Made by a program: the position numbers and the translations under genes. From Plumapathes pennacea (taxonomy: Eukaryota; Cnidaria; Anthozoa; Antipatharia; Myriopathidae): a DNA stretch of 64,000 bases. The notes under the pieces are model-generated. The model did no database searches, was not told the origin of the DNA, and saw nothing but the letters and a program-made list of their open reading frames with translations. Below are positions 32,523-45,300 of this stretch, one piece after another. Numbering within the stretch: position 1 is the first letter of the stretch; every line of letters starts with the position of its first letter. The stretch is from the NCBI GenBank assembly GCA_964036295.1, contig OZ038467.1, positions 18,945,670 through 19,009,669 of the forward strand. Reading direction: 5' to 3'.

Positions 32523-35500
32523 CTATAAGAGAAGTTTTTTTTTTTAGGTTGAGTCAAATATTGTAGATGGTTAAACACGCAAGAAATGGATTCTCGAACT
32601 ACAGTAGTACCCTAAGGTTCTAACCTTTAGGTGGATTCAATAGTTTTTAATACAACGCCGTATTTTTTATACGTTCCTGGTAAAAACCAAGCTAGCCAGG
32701 GAAATAATGACCGGCAAATGAGCCAATCAGAGCGCCCGATTTCACCGGTAGTAGCTAAAGCCATATAATAAAACGCTGTATTGCAAATACGTACCTGGTG
32801 AAAACCAAGCTGGCCAGGAATATCAACCTCTGCTTTTTGCCACTTGTCGCCTTGACTTCGTTCCAATCTGAAAAGCACAGGGGGCGCAGCACTTCCAGGT
32901 TTGATGGCAGTGGCTTTGTTGTCCCGGGAGACGCGGTAGACTTGCAGTGATCCGATGTTGCTGCCGTGCATGTGGTAGTAGAACTCCATGCAAGTCGAGA
33001 ACGGCAAAGCTTTTAGGATTAGTCTGGCCGTATCCCCGAGCTTCCTTGGTGAGGAGGTTTCTATGAATATGTAATATCCTGACAGGAAAGAGAAAAAGAA
33101 TTGAAATGAATGTTTTATTTATACACGATATACAATCAGAAAGGCTGGTGGGGTCGTAAATTTGATGTCCAAGCGACACAACAACGTCGTAAAATGCAGT
33201 GTAGACACGCGGAGTATCGATCACTCATATCTCGCACTGCAGACAACTTTTATGCTCGGTTTCACAAGAGATGCAAGCACAAGCACAAGTATAAGCACAA
33301 GCACAGGCACAGGCAAAATCACAAGGACAGGCACAAGCACAAACACTAGCAAAAGCACACACAAACAAAAACAAAGACACAAGCACAAGCAAAAGCAAAA
33401 GCACAAACACAAGCAAAGGCACAAGGACAGGCAAAAGCACAAACACAAGCAAAGGCACAAGGATAGGCAAAGGCACAAGCACAAGCAAAGGCACAAGGAC
33501 AGGCAAAGGCACAAACACAAGAAAAGGCACAAGGACAGGCAAAGGCACAAGCACAAGCAAAGGCACAAACACAAGCAAAGGCACAAGGACAGGCAAAGGC
33601 ACAAGGACAGGCAAAGGCACAAACACAAGCAAAGGCACAAGGACAGGCAAAGGCACAAACACAAGCAAAGGCACAAGGACAGGCAAAGGCACAAACACAA
33701 GCAAAGGCACAAGGACAGGCAAAGGTACAAGGACAGGCAAAGGCACAAGGACAGGCAAAGGCACAAGGACAGGCAAAGGCACAAACACAAGCAAAGGCAC
33801 AAGGACAGGCAAAGGTACAAGGACAGGTAAAGGCACAAGGACAGGCAAAGGCACAAGGACAGGCAAAGGCACAAGCACAAGCAAAGGCACAAGGACAGGC
33901 AAAGGTACAAGCACAAGCAAAAGCACAAGGACAGGCAAAGGCACAAGGACAAGCAAAGGCACAAGGACAAGCAAAGGCACAAGCACAAGCAAAGGCACAA
34001 GGACAGGGAAAGGCACAAACACAAGCAAAGGCACAAGGACAGGCAAAGGCACAAACACAAGCAAAGGCACAAGGACAGGCAAAAGCACAAGGACAGGCAA
34101 AGGCACAAGAACAGGCAAAGGCACAAGGACAAGCAAAGGCACAAGCACAAGCAAAGGCACAAGGACAGGCAAAGGCACAAACACAAGCAAAGGCACAAGG
34201 ACAAGCAAAGGCACAAACACTAGAAAAGGCACAAGGACAGGCAAAGGCACAAACACAAGCAAAGGCACAAGGACAGGCAAAGGCACAAACACAAGCAAAG
34301 GCACAAGGACAGGGAAAGGCACAAGGACAGGCAAAGGCACAAGGACAGGTAAAGGCACAAACACTAGAAAAGGCACAAGGACAGGCAAAGGCACAAACAC
34401 AAGAAAAGGCACAAGGACAGGCAAAGGCACAAACACAAGCAAAGAGACAAGGACAGGCAAAGGCACAAACACAAGCAAAGGCACAAGGACAGGCAAAGGC
34501 ACAAACACAAGCAAAGGCACAAGGACAGGCAAAGGCACAAGCACAAGCAAAGGCACAAACACAAGCAAAGGCAAAAGCACAAACACAAGCAAAGGCACAA
34601 GGACAGGCACAAGGACAGGCAAAGGCACAAACACTAGAAAAGGCACAAGGACAGGCAAAGGCACAAGCACAAGCAAAGGCACAAGGACAGGCAAAGGCAC
34701 AAGGACAGGCAAAGGCACAAACACAAGCAAAGGCACAAGGACAGGCAAAGGCACAAGGACAGGCAAAGGCACAAACACAAGCAAAGGCACAAGGACAGGC
34801 AAAGGCACAAACACAAGCAAAGGCACAAGGACAGGCAAAAGCACAAGGACAAGCAAAGGCGCAAACACAAGCAAAGGCAAAAGCACAAACACAAGCAAAG
34901 GCACAAGGACAGGCACAAGGACAGGCAAAGGCACAAACACTAGAAAAGGCACAAGGACAGGCAAAGGCACAAGCACAAGCAAAGGCACAAGGACAGGCAA
35001 AGGCACAAACACAAGAAAAGGCACAAGGACAGGTAAAGGCACAAACACAAGAAAAGGCACAAGGACAGGCAAAGGCACAAACACAAGCAAAGGCACAAGG
35101 ACAGGCAAAGGCACAAACACAAGCAAAGGCACAAGGACAGGCAATAGCACAAGCACAAGCAAACGCACAAACACAAGCAAAGGCACAAGCACAAGCAAAG
35201 GCACAAGGACAAGCACAAGCACATACGCCAACCAAAATCATTTGTCTTGTTTTCCAAAATAATTTTGGTGCTCAAAGTCGATAGCATAAAAATAGGGAGG
35301 AAGTGGGGGGAGGGGGAGCTTATTACATAAATTGACCTTATAGAAGTGCAGGGCTTATTAGAGCATTTACGGTACCACAAGAAACGCGTACAAATCTCAG
35401 GTGCATCCGTTGGTTCTCTTAAAGTTTCGCATTAGCTAGACAATCAGATATGGCAAAGCCAGGTAAAAAGGTAAGCGCGCTTCTAGAGCAAGTGTAACCA

Positions 35501-37439
35501 CGGCTTATGTAAAGGATATGTGTGGATTATTTGACGGCCTGACAACCAACATAATCCCACCAATTAAGTTTCACAGCGCGTGGTAATAAAACAACGAGCT
35601 CTCACTTTATGAACTCTCCAATTAGTGAACCCATCGCAGCAAACGATTAGAATCAAGTCGAGTTATAGATACCCTCTCCCCGTAGACGCTTTGCGCGCCC
35701 ATGTTTATATTTACATCCGGCATCCGGAGCTCGACGGTCCTGAGGCGCCCACGTTATGACTGATCGATCTGATTGTCACTGTTTGCCATATTCAATAGAC
35801 GCTCTGGGTTTTTGCTGATTTATTTCCCGATAAAACGTAGAAAAACATAAGAATCCGCCATTTTCGTACAATACGAAAATGGCCGCCGTCTGTCACTGGG
35901 CGCGCAAAGCATCCACGGTGAGAGGGTCTCTTTAAAGGTTTTAGAGAAAACAGGCAATGTAAGGGACAAACCGTTGCCACCGTGGTCATGATTGGGGCCT
36001 GTGTTACCCGAAGGTGTTCTGTCTTTCTGCACAGTCCAGTCAAACTTGTCGGTATCATCGTTCTTCCATTTGCAGAAATCCTTCGAGTCGAAATTGCAAT
36101 CACCTGATGATAAAAAAAAAAAAATTATAATAATAACAACTAGCGGGTACCCCGTAAAATACGGGGATCGAATTTTTTTTCTTTCTTTTTTTTCCTTTTT
36201 TTTTTTTTTGAAGTCCATTTAGAGTATCTCGAATGCAGTTTCCAGTGTCAAAAAGTAGACTTCTCTGTAGTGCGTGTACCACTCAACCGTATCACTCGAC
36301 GAATTGCCGATCGATTGACATAAAATCTCCATGCTTTTCGAACATGCGGCAGCATCAGCCCGACATCCAGTCACCTGACAGCACAAATTCTCTTTTTAAA
36401 CTCATTTCCAATTTTTAAAAGAACTGTGGTCGGCATACAAGGCCAATATTTATCCTTAGTTTCACTCGATGTGGCGGCCATCTTGGATTTCTTTATGGGA
36501 AAGAACGTTACGGACGGACGGACGGACGGAAGTGGCTTAGCGTATTACTAGATGGACTAGCGGGACCCCCGTAAAATACGGTGATCGGAGTTTTTTAAAT
36601 TATTATTCTTTCTTCTTTTTTTCTTTTTTAAGTCCATTTCGAGTATCTCGAATGCAGCTTACAGTGTCAATGTACAAATTTCTCTGTAGTGCGTATACCA
36701 CTCGACCGTATCATTCGACCGTATCACTCAAAAAATTGCCGATCGATCGACATGAAAATCTCCCCGTTTTTTGAACATGCGGAAGCATCAGCCCAACATC
36801 CAGTCACCTGACAGCACAAATTTTCTTTTTAAACTCATTTCCGATTTCTAAAAGAATTGTGGTCGGCACACGAGGCCAATATTTATACTTAGTTTCACTC
36901 GATATGGCGGCCATCTTGGATTTCTTTATGAGGAGGCCTGGGAAGGAGCGTTACGGACGGACGGACGGAAGTGAGTTAGCGCATTATTATATAGACTAGC
37001 GGGACCCCCGTAAAATACGGTGATCTGTTTTTGCAATTTCTGATTGTTCTGGCTTTTCTCGCTTGGGAAACGTCATGCTGACAACCGAGAACATATCGAA
37101 ATACAAACCAAGAGAAAGCTTTTTGAGACATTCACAAAGCGACGGCATTTCAATCTTGTTGTATTTCATCTTCGATACTGTTTACAGTGTACAGTACAAA
37201 CGAAGCAAAAACAGAAAATTCGGCGAATATAAATGTCACCTTGTATTCTTATAAAGGCTTCTTCGCATTTGCATCGCTCGGTTACGAGAAACTCAGCTTG
37301 ATTTTCACAGCGATCTTGCCCGTATGACAATTGTCCGGGTGAGTGCTTCAGTACAGGGTCCAAGGTAACTGACTTGAAGTCATTTCAACTCCATGACAAT
37401 ATTTGATATTTGGAAGTGGCTTAGCGTATTATTATGTAG

Positions 37440-37529
<90 letters not shown>

Positions 37530-40500
37530 GTAATAATAATAATAATAATAATAACAGCATAGACAACTTCCGTTTAACGGTTACCCCTCCAAGGTGGACA
37601 TCTAGTAGGGGCGGTCTCTGTAGTTTCATCATGTACTCTAACTGAAATATCTTTAAGAGTAATACCTCTAAACGGACAGTTGGAGCTGGTCCTGAGGGTG
37701 TCCGTCTTAGAGGGGCTGAACTGTACTGAACTTTATTGAGTATTTTGACGTCATCAGTATGGAATTCTTCAGCTCGAATTCGTGGGACACTTAAAAAATG
37801 CTCAGTTGTACTACTTAAGAGGGTTCCCGCTGTAAACTCGAGTAATTATCACAGTAAAATAAAAATAATTCTTGTACCAACACAATTTAATTGTAATTGA
37901 GAATTTTTGCCACTTCCTTAAAGACCTTGATGCCCGGCATCTTTTACTGTAACACCGAAAAATAATTCACAAAACTCTCCAAGAAACAGGAGGACAAATA
38001 TTCCTGTCAAACTCTTATTTTGCAATGATAACGCACGTATTACTGTACATTGAGCTAGGAAGGTAACCAAAAACATTCACATCGATCTTCCCTTACGCTT
38101 CTCGACTTTTTCGGTGTTTCTCATAAATACTCACGTTACATGTTACAACTAGGAAACCAACATAAATCACAGAAATAGCGCTTCTTTTTCTGCTGCAGAC
38201 TTTTTGCGTGCATTGCTCGAATTTACAGCGGAAAGCCTCTTAATAATTATTGGTGCGGCAATGTTAGTTAAACATCGTCCTGATAAGTTCTCATCTCGAT
38301 CACCCTTCACGCTACTCTTGGTAACCTTTAGGGAGAATTTACATGTGCATTTGTTTTCAGAGGATTAATGAATGTGGGGTTCTTACCCGTGTCCACTTTG
38401 TATGCAGCGTCCAAGAATTGCACCTCGACATCGCTCTTGGAACAGTTTCCCGGCGTGGTGCTGATGACGTCAAGAGCAATGTCCCCCTGGAAAGCCAGGC
38501 CTCGCACACCAACGAAAGAAACCTGGTGACGAAAGCGGACGCCATCGATTTAACACGCGCATAGGCAGGAAAGCATACTAAATTGAACAAGCAACACAGG
38601 GAGCTTAAAGTGAACTGTATCAGACGCCATATACTATCTGAGGCGCCATCGATTTAACACGTGCACCATACAGCTTGAACAACAAAGATCGACCGAGCCA
38701 GGGTAGGAACGCAGTAAATTACTCTAGTCTGTTAACACCCTACGTCTTCATAAGCACATCTGTTTTTCGTTGACTTTAATGGCGTACATCTTCTCTTCCT
38801 CAACAAAATAAATGCAGCAAGGCCTCGCCAAGACCATCAGCTTTGTTAGACACTTGTGCCCCTAAATACAATTTTCCTATTTTGTACCAGCTGCTGTCAT
38901 TGTCCAAGGCTAATAAAGACCAGGTTCATTTTAGTGATGCCGTTGATGTGACGTCACGTGCCACGTGTCTCTACAAAAGCTGACAGAGTATCACCCTTTC
39001 TCACATTCATAGAATCCTAGACTGACAAACGCTCTCACCTTGTAGTTTGTCCCATTTAACTCTACAGACCCCAGCAGCCAATCAGGGCCTTGGTCTCCCA
39101 CCTTTGACCACACAACGCGTTTTTGATCCGTGTCCAGGTCCCAGAGCTCCACTTTAAGCTCGGCCACAAATTTGCCGTACATGAGGTAATAAAACTTCAA
39201 ACAAGTGGCGCCAGACAGCATTTTACTGTCAAGTTTGGCTGTTTGAGTCGGTTTCCTTCCTGAGGCTTCCATGTAGATGTACTGTCCTACAACAAAATTA
39301 TCGCAAAACTGCAATTTTTTGGTTCTTGTGTAAGGATGCGCAAATGGAAACTGGGAGGATTCGGGAAGCATAGACTGCTGCAAGAAGTGAGTTCGACTTA
39401 TTGTTTCATCAGTAAGTAAATAAATCAAAGAAACAAACAAACGTTCTTTACTTCCCTCTGTATCTCATTCACGCACATAGCCTTCAAAAAACCAACAAAT
39501 ACCAACACTGAAGTAAAGTTCATTTATTATGACGGGGAGGGATATCCAAACTTGAAGCATAAAAATTTAGCAGCCGTCCTTCCTAGCGTTTCAATTTTTT
39601 GGCTGCCCCCTTGGTAGTTGAAAAGAATTTCAGAGGCCCCCGTCCCCTCTCTTCCAACAGTTTTTTTAGAGTCCCCCTAGGGGTGTCTATAAATATTCGG
39701 AGCCCCCCCCCCCCCCCCCTCCAATATCCTCATCCCCCCTTGTCATAATAAATGAACTTCCAAAACAACAACAATAACACAACAACTATCAACTCTCGTT
39801 ACATTTCTCATACACTTTCCTCTTGAATGTTTGGGAGAATATGCATGGTGAACTTAGAAGTGAAAGAGATAAAAAAGCACAAACCTGTTCCGTCGTAGTC
39901 ATAACTCGGTCCAGTTTCCGAGGACGGAGTGTCCCCTGAATGGCGTACCCAGTCGAAGTCGTCATAAGCGGAGTTAAACCAATGACAGAAGCTGTTTTGA
40001 AAATTACAGTATTCTGAAGGTAGGACAAGTAGAAACAAGAATGGCTGAATTAGTGTGAAAAATTACAGTACTCTGAAGGGACTAGAAACAGAGATACATC
40101 ATACAGTATGGAGGATTTGGCTTTTGATAGCTTGCTAATGTCATAGCTGATTGAAATATCTATTCTCATTGCATCACTCACACATTTTCTTCTTGAATGG
40201 TTGGGAGATTCTGCATTATGAACTTGGGAGTGAAAGTGTTAAACGCCTGCACTGTGACTCTGTTTACGAACCGCTCTCTAAACATAACCGAAGTTTTTCA
40301 CTTTCGATTTTTACCAACAGACTTACAGTAAAACATAACTTATTTTAGAGCGGTTTTCGGATGGCTGTCGAAAGTAATTGTGTGATTGCTTTGGTTTTGC
40401 GTTTGCTTCGCTTTCGGATTGGTCCACATGAGTTTGTCAGCATGCTCAGCCAATCAGGAACAAAACCAAAACCAAAACCAAACACTTCTCACGCAAGCAA

Positions 40501-42323
40501 TGGCGTGTAGTCGCACTGCTGATTGGAAAGTAAAACCAAACGCAAGACCAAACGCAAATTACTTTGGCTTCCAATTGGCTGAACTGTTTTCTCTCAGTCT
40601 CTGTGATTGGCCTGTGTGATTACTTTGGTTTTGGTTTTCGACAGTCATCCGAAAACGGCTCTATATATTTCTTGGCAGTCGACCTCACAATCAGTCTCGG
40701 TCGTTACCTCCTTGAGTCTTGACAACCAACGACTGGTCAGGGGTCGTTATTTTGGTGTCATTAATGACAGGACACTTTTCAGGGGTAAACTCGATCTCGT
40801 CAATACCAATGTCTCCTCTCCAACCCGACCCGACCGCCGCCTCGATGAACATCTGTACAGAAAGAAGACACAAGTTGTAACGAAGGACTACGAGGACAAG
40901 ACGAAGGGGACGCGAGTTGTAGCAAAGCAATACGAGGGAAAGACGAAGGGGACACGAGTTGTAACGAAGCAATACGAGGACAAGACGAAGAGGACAAAAG
41001 TTGTAAGAAGCAACACGAGGACAAGACGAAGGGGATACGAGTTGTAACGAAGAAATACGAAGGAGACATAAGTTTTAACAAAGCAATACGCGGGCAAGGC
41101 AAGAGAACACGAGTTATAACGAAGCAATACGAGGTCTAGACGAAGGGAACACGAGTTATAACGAAGAAAAACGACGGCAAGACAAGGGAACACGAATTAT
41201 AACAAGCAAGACGAGGACAAGACGAGAGAAACGAGTTGTAGCAAAGCAATACGAGGACAAGACGAAGGGGACACGAGTTATAACGAAGTAATACGAGGAC
41301 AAGACGAAGGGAACACGAGTTATAACGAAGCATTACGAAGGGGACACGAGTCAAAACGAAGCAATACGAGCGCAAAGAGAAACGGGCAAGTGTGCGCTTT
41401 TTAAACGTTTTGGCAATGACGTAAAGTTGTTGAAAATAAGCGGTTTTTTTTTTTATCAACCGACTTGCCCTCTTTACCTGGTAAAACATATGGCTGCAGT
41501 CAATATCAACATAGCCCTGAAGCCACTTGTTGCCATGGTTTCCGCTTCGGCGCCAAACAATCTCATTGTTCCTGTACACCGTCAACGATCCAACGTCCGG
41601 GCCGTACATGTGGTACTTAAAGCGCATGCACCAACTACCACTCAGACTACTGCTGACCAGCATTGCCTTCTGTCCCCGGAATCGAGGCTCAGAAGCTTCG
41701 ATGTACGCGTAGCCACCTGGGATAGAAACCATATGAACACAAGTCGAAACACACAATATGTTTCCAAGTGTCCAAGTGAGCATTTGCGTGTGCTTTTGCA
41801 CAGGTTGTAGGGCCTTGTCAAATCACCCCCCCGGGGAGGGGCACTCCCTTAAACTAGGTATGGGCCTGAGTCCCTGTGACCCTGACCCTGTTCCAGAGTA
41901 AAGAAAGGTAATTTTGCTACCCTGTTCCAGACTACGAAGCGACTCCACAAATCGGAAACGGTTTTCTTGAATAAACATGTGGCGTTGCGTGATTTAAAGC
42001 AATGGTTCAGAGCTGTTTTGCAGCGACAGACTCGACTATAAATCATCAAGGATTCTGGAAGGAAGAAATATCGACCTTGTTCCAGAGCCAGACTGAACGA
42101 AAATTATACCCTGTCCCAGAGAGAGACGGTGATTTGCATACCCTGTTCGAGAGTCTGAGAGGCGAAAAGTATACCCTATTGAGCGGCACATCCCCGTATA
42201 GCCCATATAGGGGAGTGCCCCCCACCGCTCACCCCCGGGTCAAAACATCGTTATCGTTAATAGAGCGAAATTAGACCAATAATTTATCATTAGACCAATA
42301 ATTTATGAATGTGCATAGCACAT

Positions 42324-42370
<47 letters not shown>

Positions 42371-45300
42371 TGTATGTATTTTTTTTTTTTATTTCTCTGT
42401 TAATGTTATTTGATTTGTCAGTCAATATGCCTATGCAATATAAGCCTCTGGCTTTGGCTATTAATTTCAAATATGTAAAAATCATAAAACAATAAAGGCA
42501 AATTATTATTATTATAGAGAGATGCGTTTAACTGTACTTTCTTTGGTTGCGGGCTAGAGTAGTCTCCAGGAAGACTGCTGTTGGTGACTGAAGTGTCGAC
42601 TCCCTGAGTGGATGTCAAGTGAAGAGATTTCGTCAGATGATGGCATTTATAGCCGTTTTCACATGAATGTCGAAAGTAATCGTGTGATTGCTTTGGTTTT
42701 GCGTTTGCTACGCTTTCCGATTGGTCCAAACAAGTTTTGCAACATTCTTGGCCAATCAAGAGCAAAAGCAAAACCTGGTTGCGATACTCTCACCCAGCTG
42801 ATTGGTTAGTAAAACAACTCGCATTTACTTGGTTTTGGTTTTGGTTGTACTAGAACGTTTGGACGTGTTTTTTGCTTTGGTTTTGGTTTTCGACAGTCAT
42901 CCGAAAAGCGCCGAAAGATGTCTCTGGTAGTTGACGTGATTGGTTTGTTTTTTCGTGATCGATTGGTCGAGAAGACTTGGGAGTGTTTCGTTATTGGAGA
43001 TCTGTTGTTCTTTCGATCCGTCTATTAATCATTCAGCTGCGTTTGATGCCGTCTATCAGTCTAGTCCAGAATTTCTTCGACTAAAAGTCGCCTAAAGCTG
43101 CTTCAATCCTGGCTTTCAATTGGCTAAACTGTACAAGTAGTGTACAGTGTCCAATTGTCCTCATCTGGGGACTTTTATGACTTTAACCAGCGCCAATGGA
43201 GCAAACCCCACCCATCCCCCCTAAACTCCATTTTAAGGTGACAAAACACTACTGAGGGGGGTGGTCGCCACCAAAAATTAGTATTCAAAATGAGAATAAA
43301 TGGTCGCAGTACACTACTTGTACACAGGGGAGAGCGTACCTCGGCCAGAGGAGTCAGCGGTCGGTCCAGTCCCTGAACTCGGTGTTGTTCCATTGCCCCA
43401 TGTCCAAGAGAAATCACCGAGTCGAGACTCCTGCCAGTTGCAAAAATCCTGGTCGAAGTTACACTTGACTGAAACGCAGCGAGAACTGATAGTTTAATGA
43501 GCTGAGCAAAGGAATCAAAAGTCAAGTTCTCCTAACTGTAGGATATATTTCTGGTGAGAAACTGAAGGAGAAATTTGAAGTTGATCACTCTTGGGAGTGA
43601 AAGATTTGAGTGATTAACTTCGATTTTCTCCTTCAGTTTCTCACCAGAAATATATCATATAGTAAGGAGAACTTGGCTTTTGATACCTTGCTCAGAAGAT
43701 AGCTGATTAAACTATCAATTCTCACAACATCACTCATACAATTTCCTTTTAAAGGTTAGGAGAATCTGCGTTTTGAACTTGGGAGTTAAGAAACAGCGCC
43801 GCGAGTAAATGTTCTCGTCGAGATCTTCACGTTTTTAGGTTTCGTTTCGTTTCGTTTTGTTTGAGAGTTCAGGAGTTGTTTTTTTTTTTCTGCTCTATGT
43901 TTGTCAGTGAAACGTTTACAATATCAAACGCACAGACCTTTTTTCGCGGCGTCGGAGCCTTTGGTAGCAAGTGAACAGCAGTCGCCATCCGTGACCAGCA
44001 AGTCGTCGATTGCAATGCGTCCCTGATTAACCAAACCTGACGAAACGCCTTCAATAATGAGCTGTAAGCAAAGGAAAAAAATACCAATGTTAAATTACAA
44101 ACCGCAACAACACTGCAGCAGACGCACATATGCCGCACGTATATACGTATGTGGAGCGCTTTTCGGATGACTGCCAAAAACCAAAACCAAAGCAATCACA
44201 GAGCCAATCAATGAAGCGAGCCAAAGCACTTCCGACCTATTAGAAGTGCGAACAAAAACTCGACCAAAACCAAGTAATTGCGACTGGTTTTGCGGACCAA
44301 TCAGCAGCGCTAGAACGCTACTGTCACTTGCTTCCTTGCGTGGGAATATCGCAAATGTTGCTTTTGTTCAAGAATGTTAGGACCAATCGGAAAGCGTAGC
44401 GAACGCAAACCAAAGCAATCACACGACTCCTTTCGACAGTCATCCGAAAATGGCTCTATGTATGTATGTACGTATGTATGTATAATCGAACCCCGCTAAG
44501 TCTCACGGTACATGAAAAAAAGTTCAAAATAGCGGGGTTTCGAAGTAACCAAGCTACAATTCTGGCCAAAAGTTGTGGGACACTTAGCCTTTTATGTAAA
44601 AATTATGACACTTTCCCTCTTCCCGCCCCCCTTCCCTCCTACAATGTTGACTGAGTGTGCTCAAAGTGCACTCCCTTTATGCAACATTGTATGGGGGGGG
44701 GGGGGGGGGGGGAGGGCTACCTTTCGGAAAAAGAGCCGCTTTCGTTATTTAAAAGAGAGTAATGTTAAAAAATAGCATTTTTCAGAGTGTCCCACATACT
44801 TTTGGCCAGGATTGTAGCATCAAATTAAAAGAGTTTGTATTTGTATTGTTTATTTGAGTAAGGGCTGATCCACAGCTGTATGTAAGCACGTTAAGACAAA
44901 CTTCCAAGCTTTCACAACAGCATATGAAGATACAGAAGATGGGACACTGCCGAGCAATATTACGTCATCGACTAATAAATCAGTACGAGTTCAATTAAAA
45001 TTCAATATTTCCAGCTGTACTCTGATGTGTTCTGTTGTTTGTCCATAAAAGTTGACCAAGTTCGAAATAACAAGGTCGAATTTAGATCAAGGAGAACATT
45101 AAAAGGAGCAGTTCGAAATAACCGAGTAAATAACGGGGACTTCGAATTAACCAAATCCGAAATAGCGGGGTTCGACATAGAGCCGTTTTCGGATGACTGT
45201 CGAAAACCAAAACCAAAGTAATCACACAGGCCAATCACAGAGACTGAGAGAAAACAGTTCAGCCAATTGGAAGCCAAAGTAATTTGCGTTTGGTCTTGCG

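Noticed and set aside
33225-35241. Frames of 668, 631 and 331 codons on the minus strand
   Set aside because: All three frames are open only because the 18-bp unit has no stop codons. It is low-complexity sequence inside an intron of the MAM gene.
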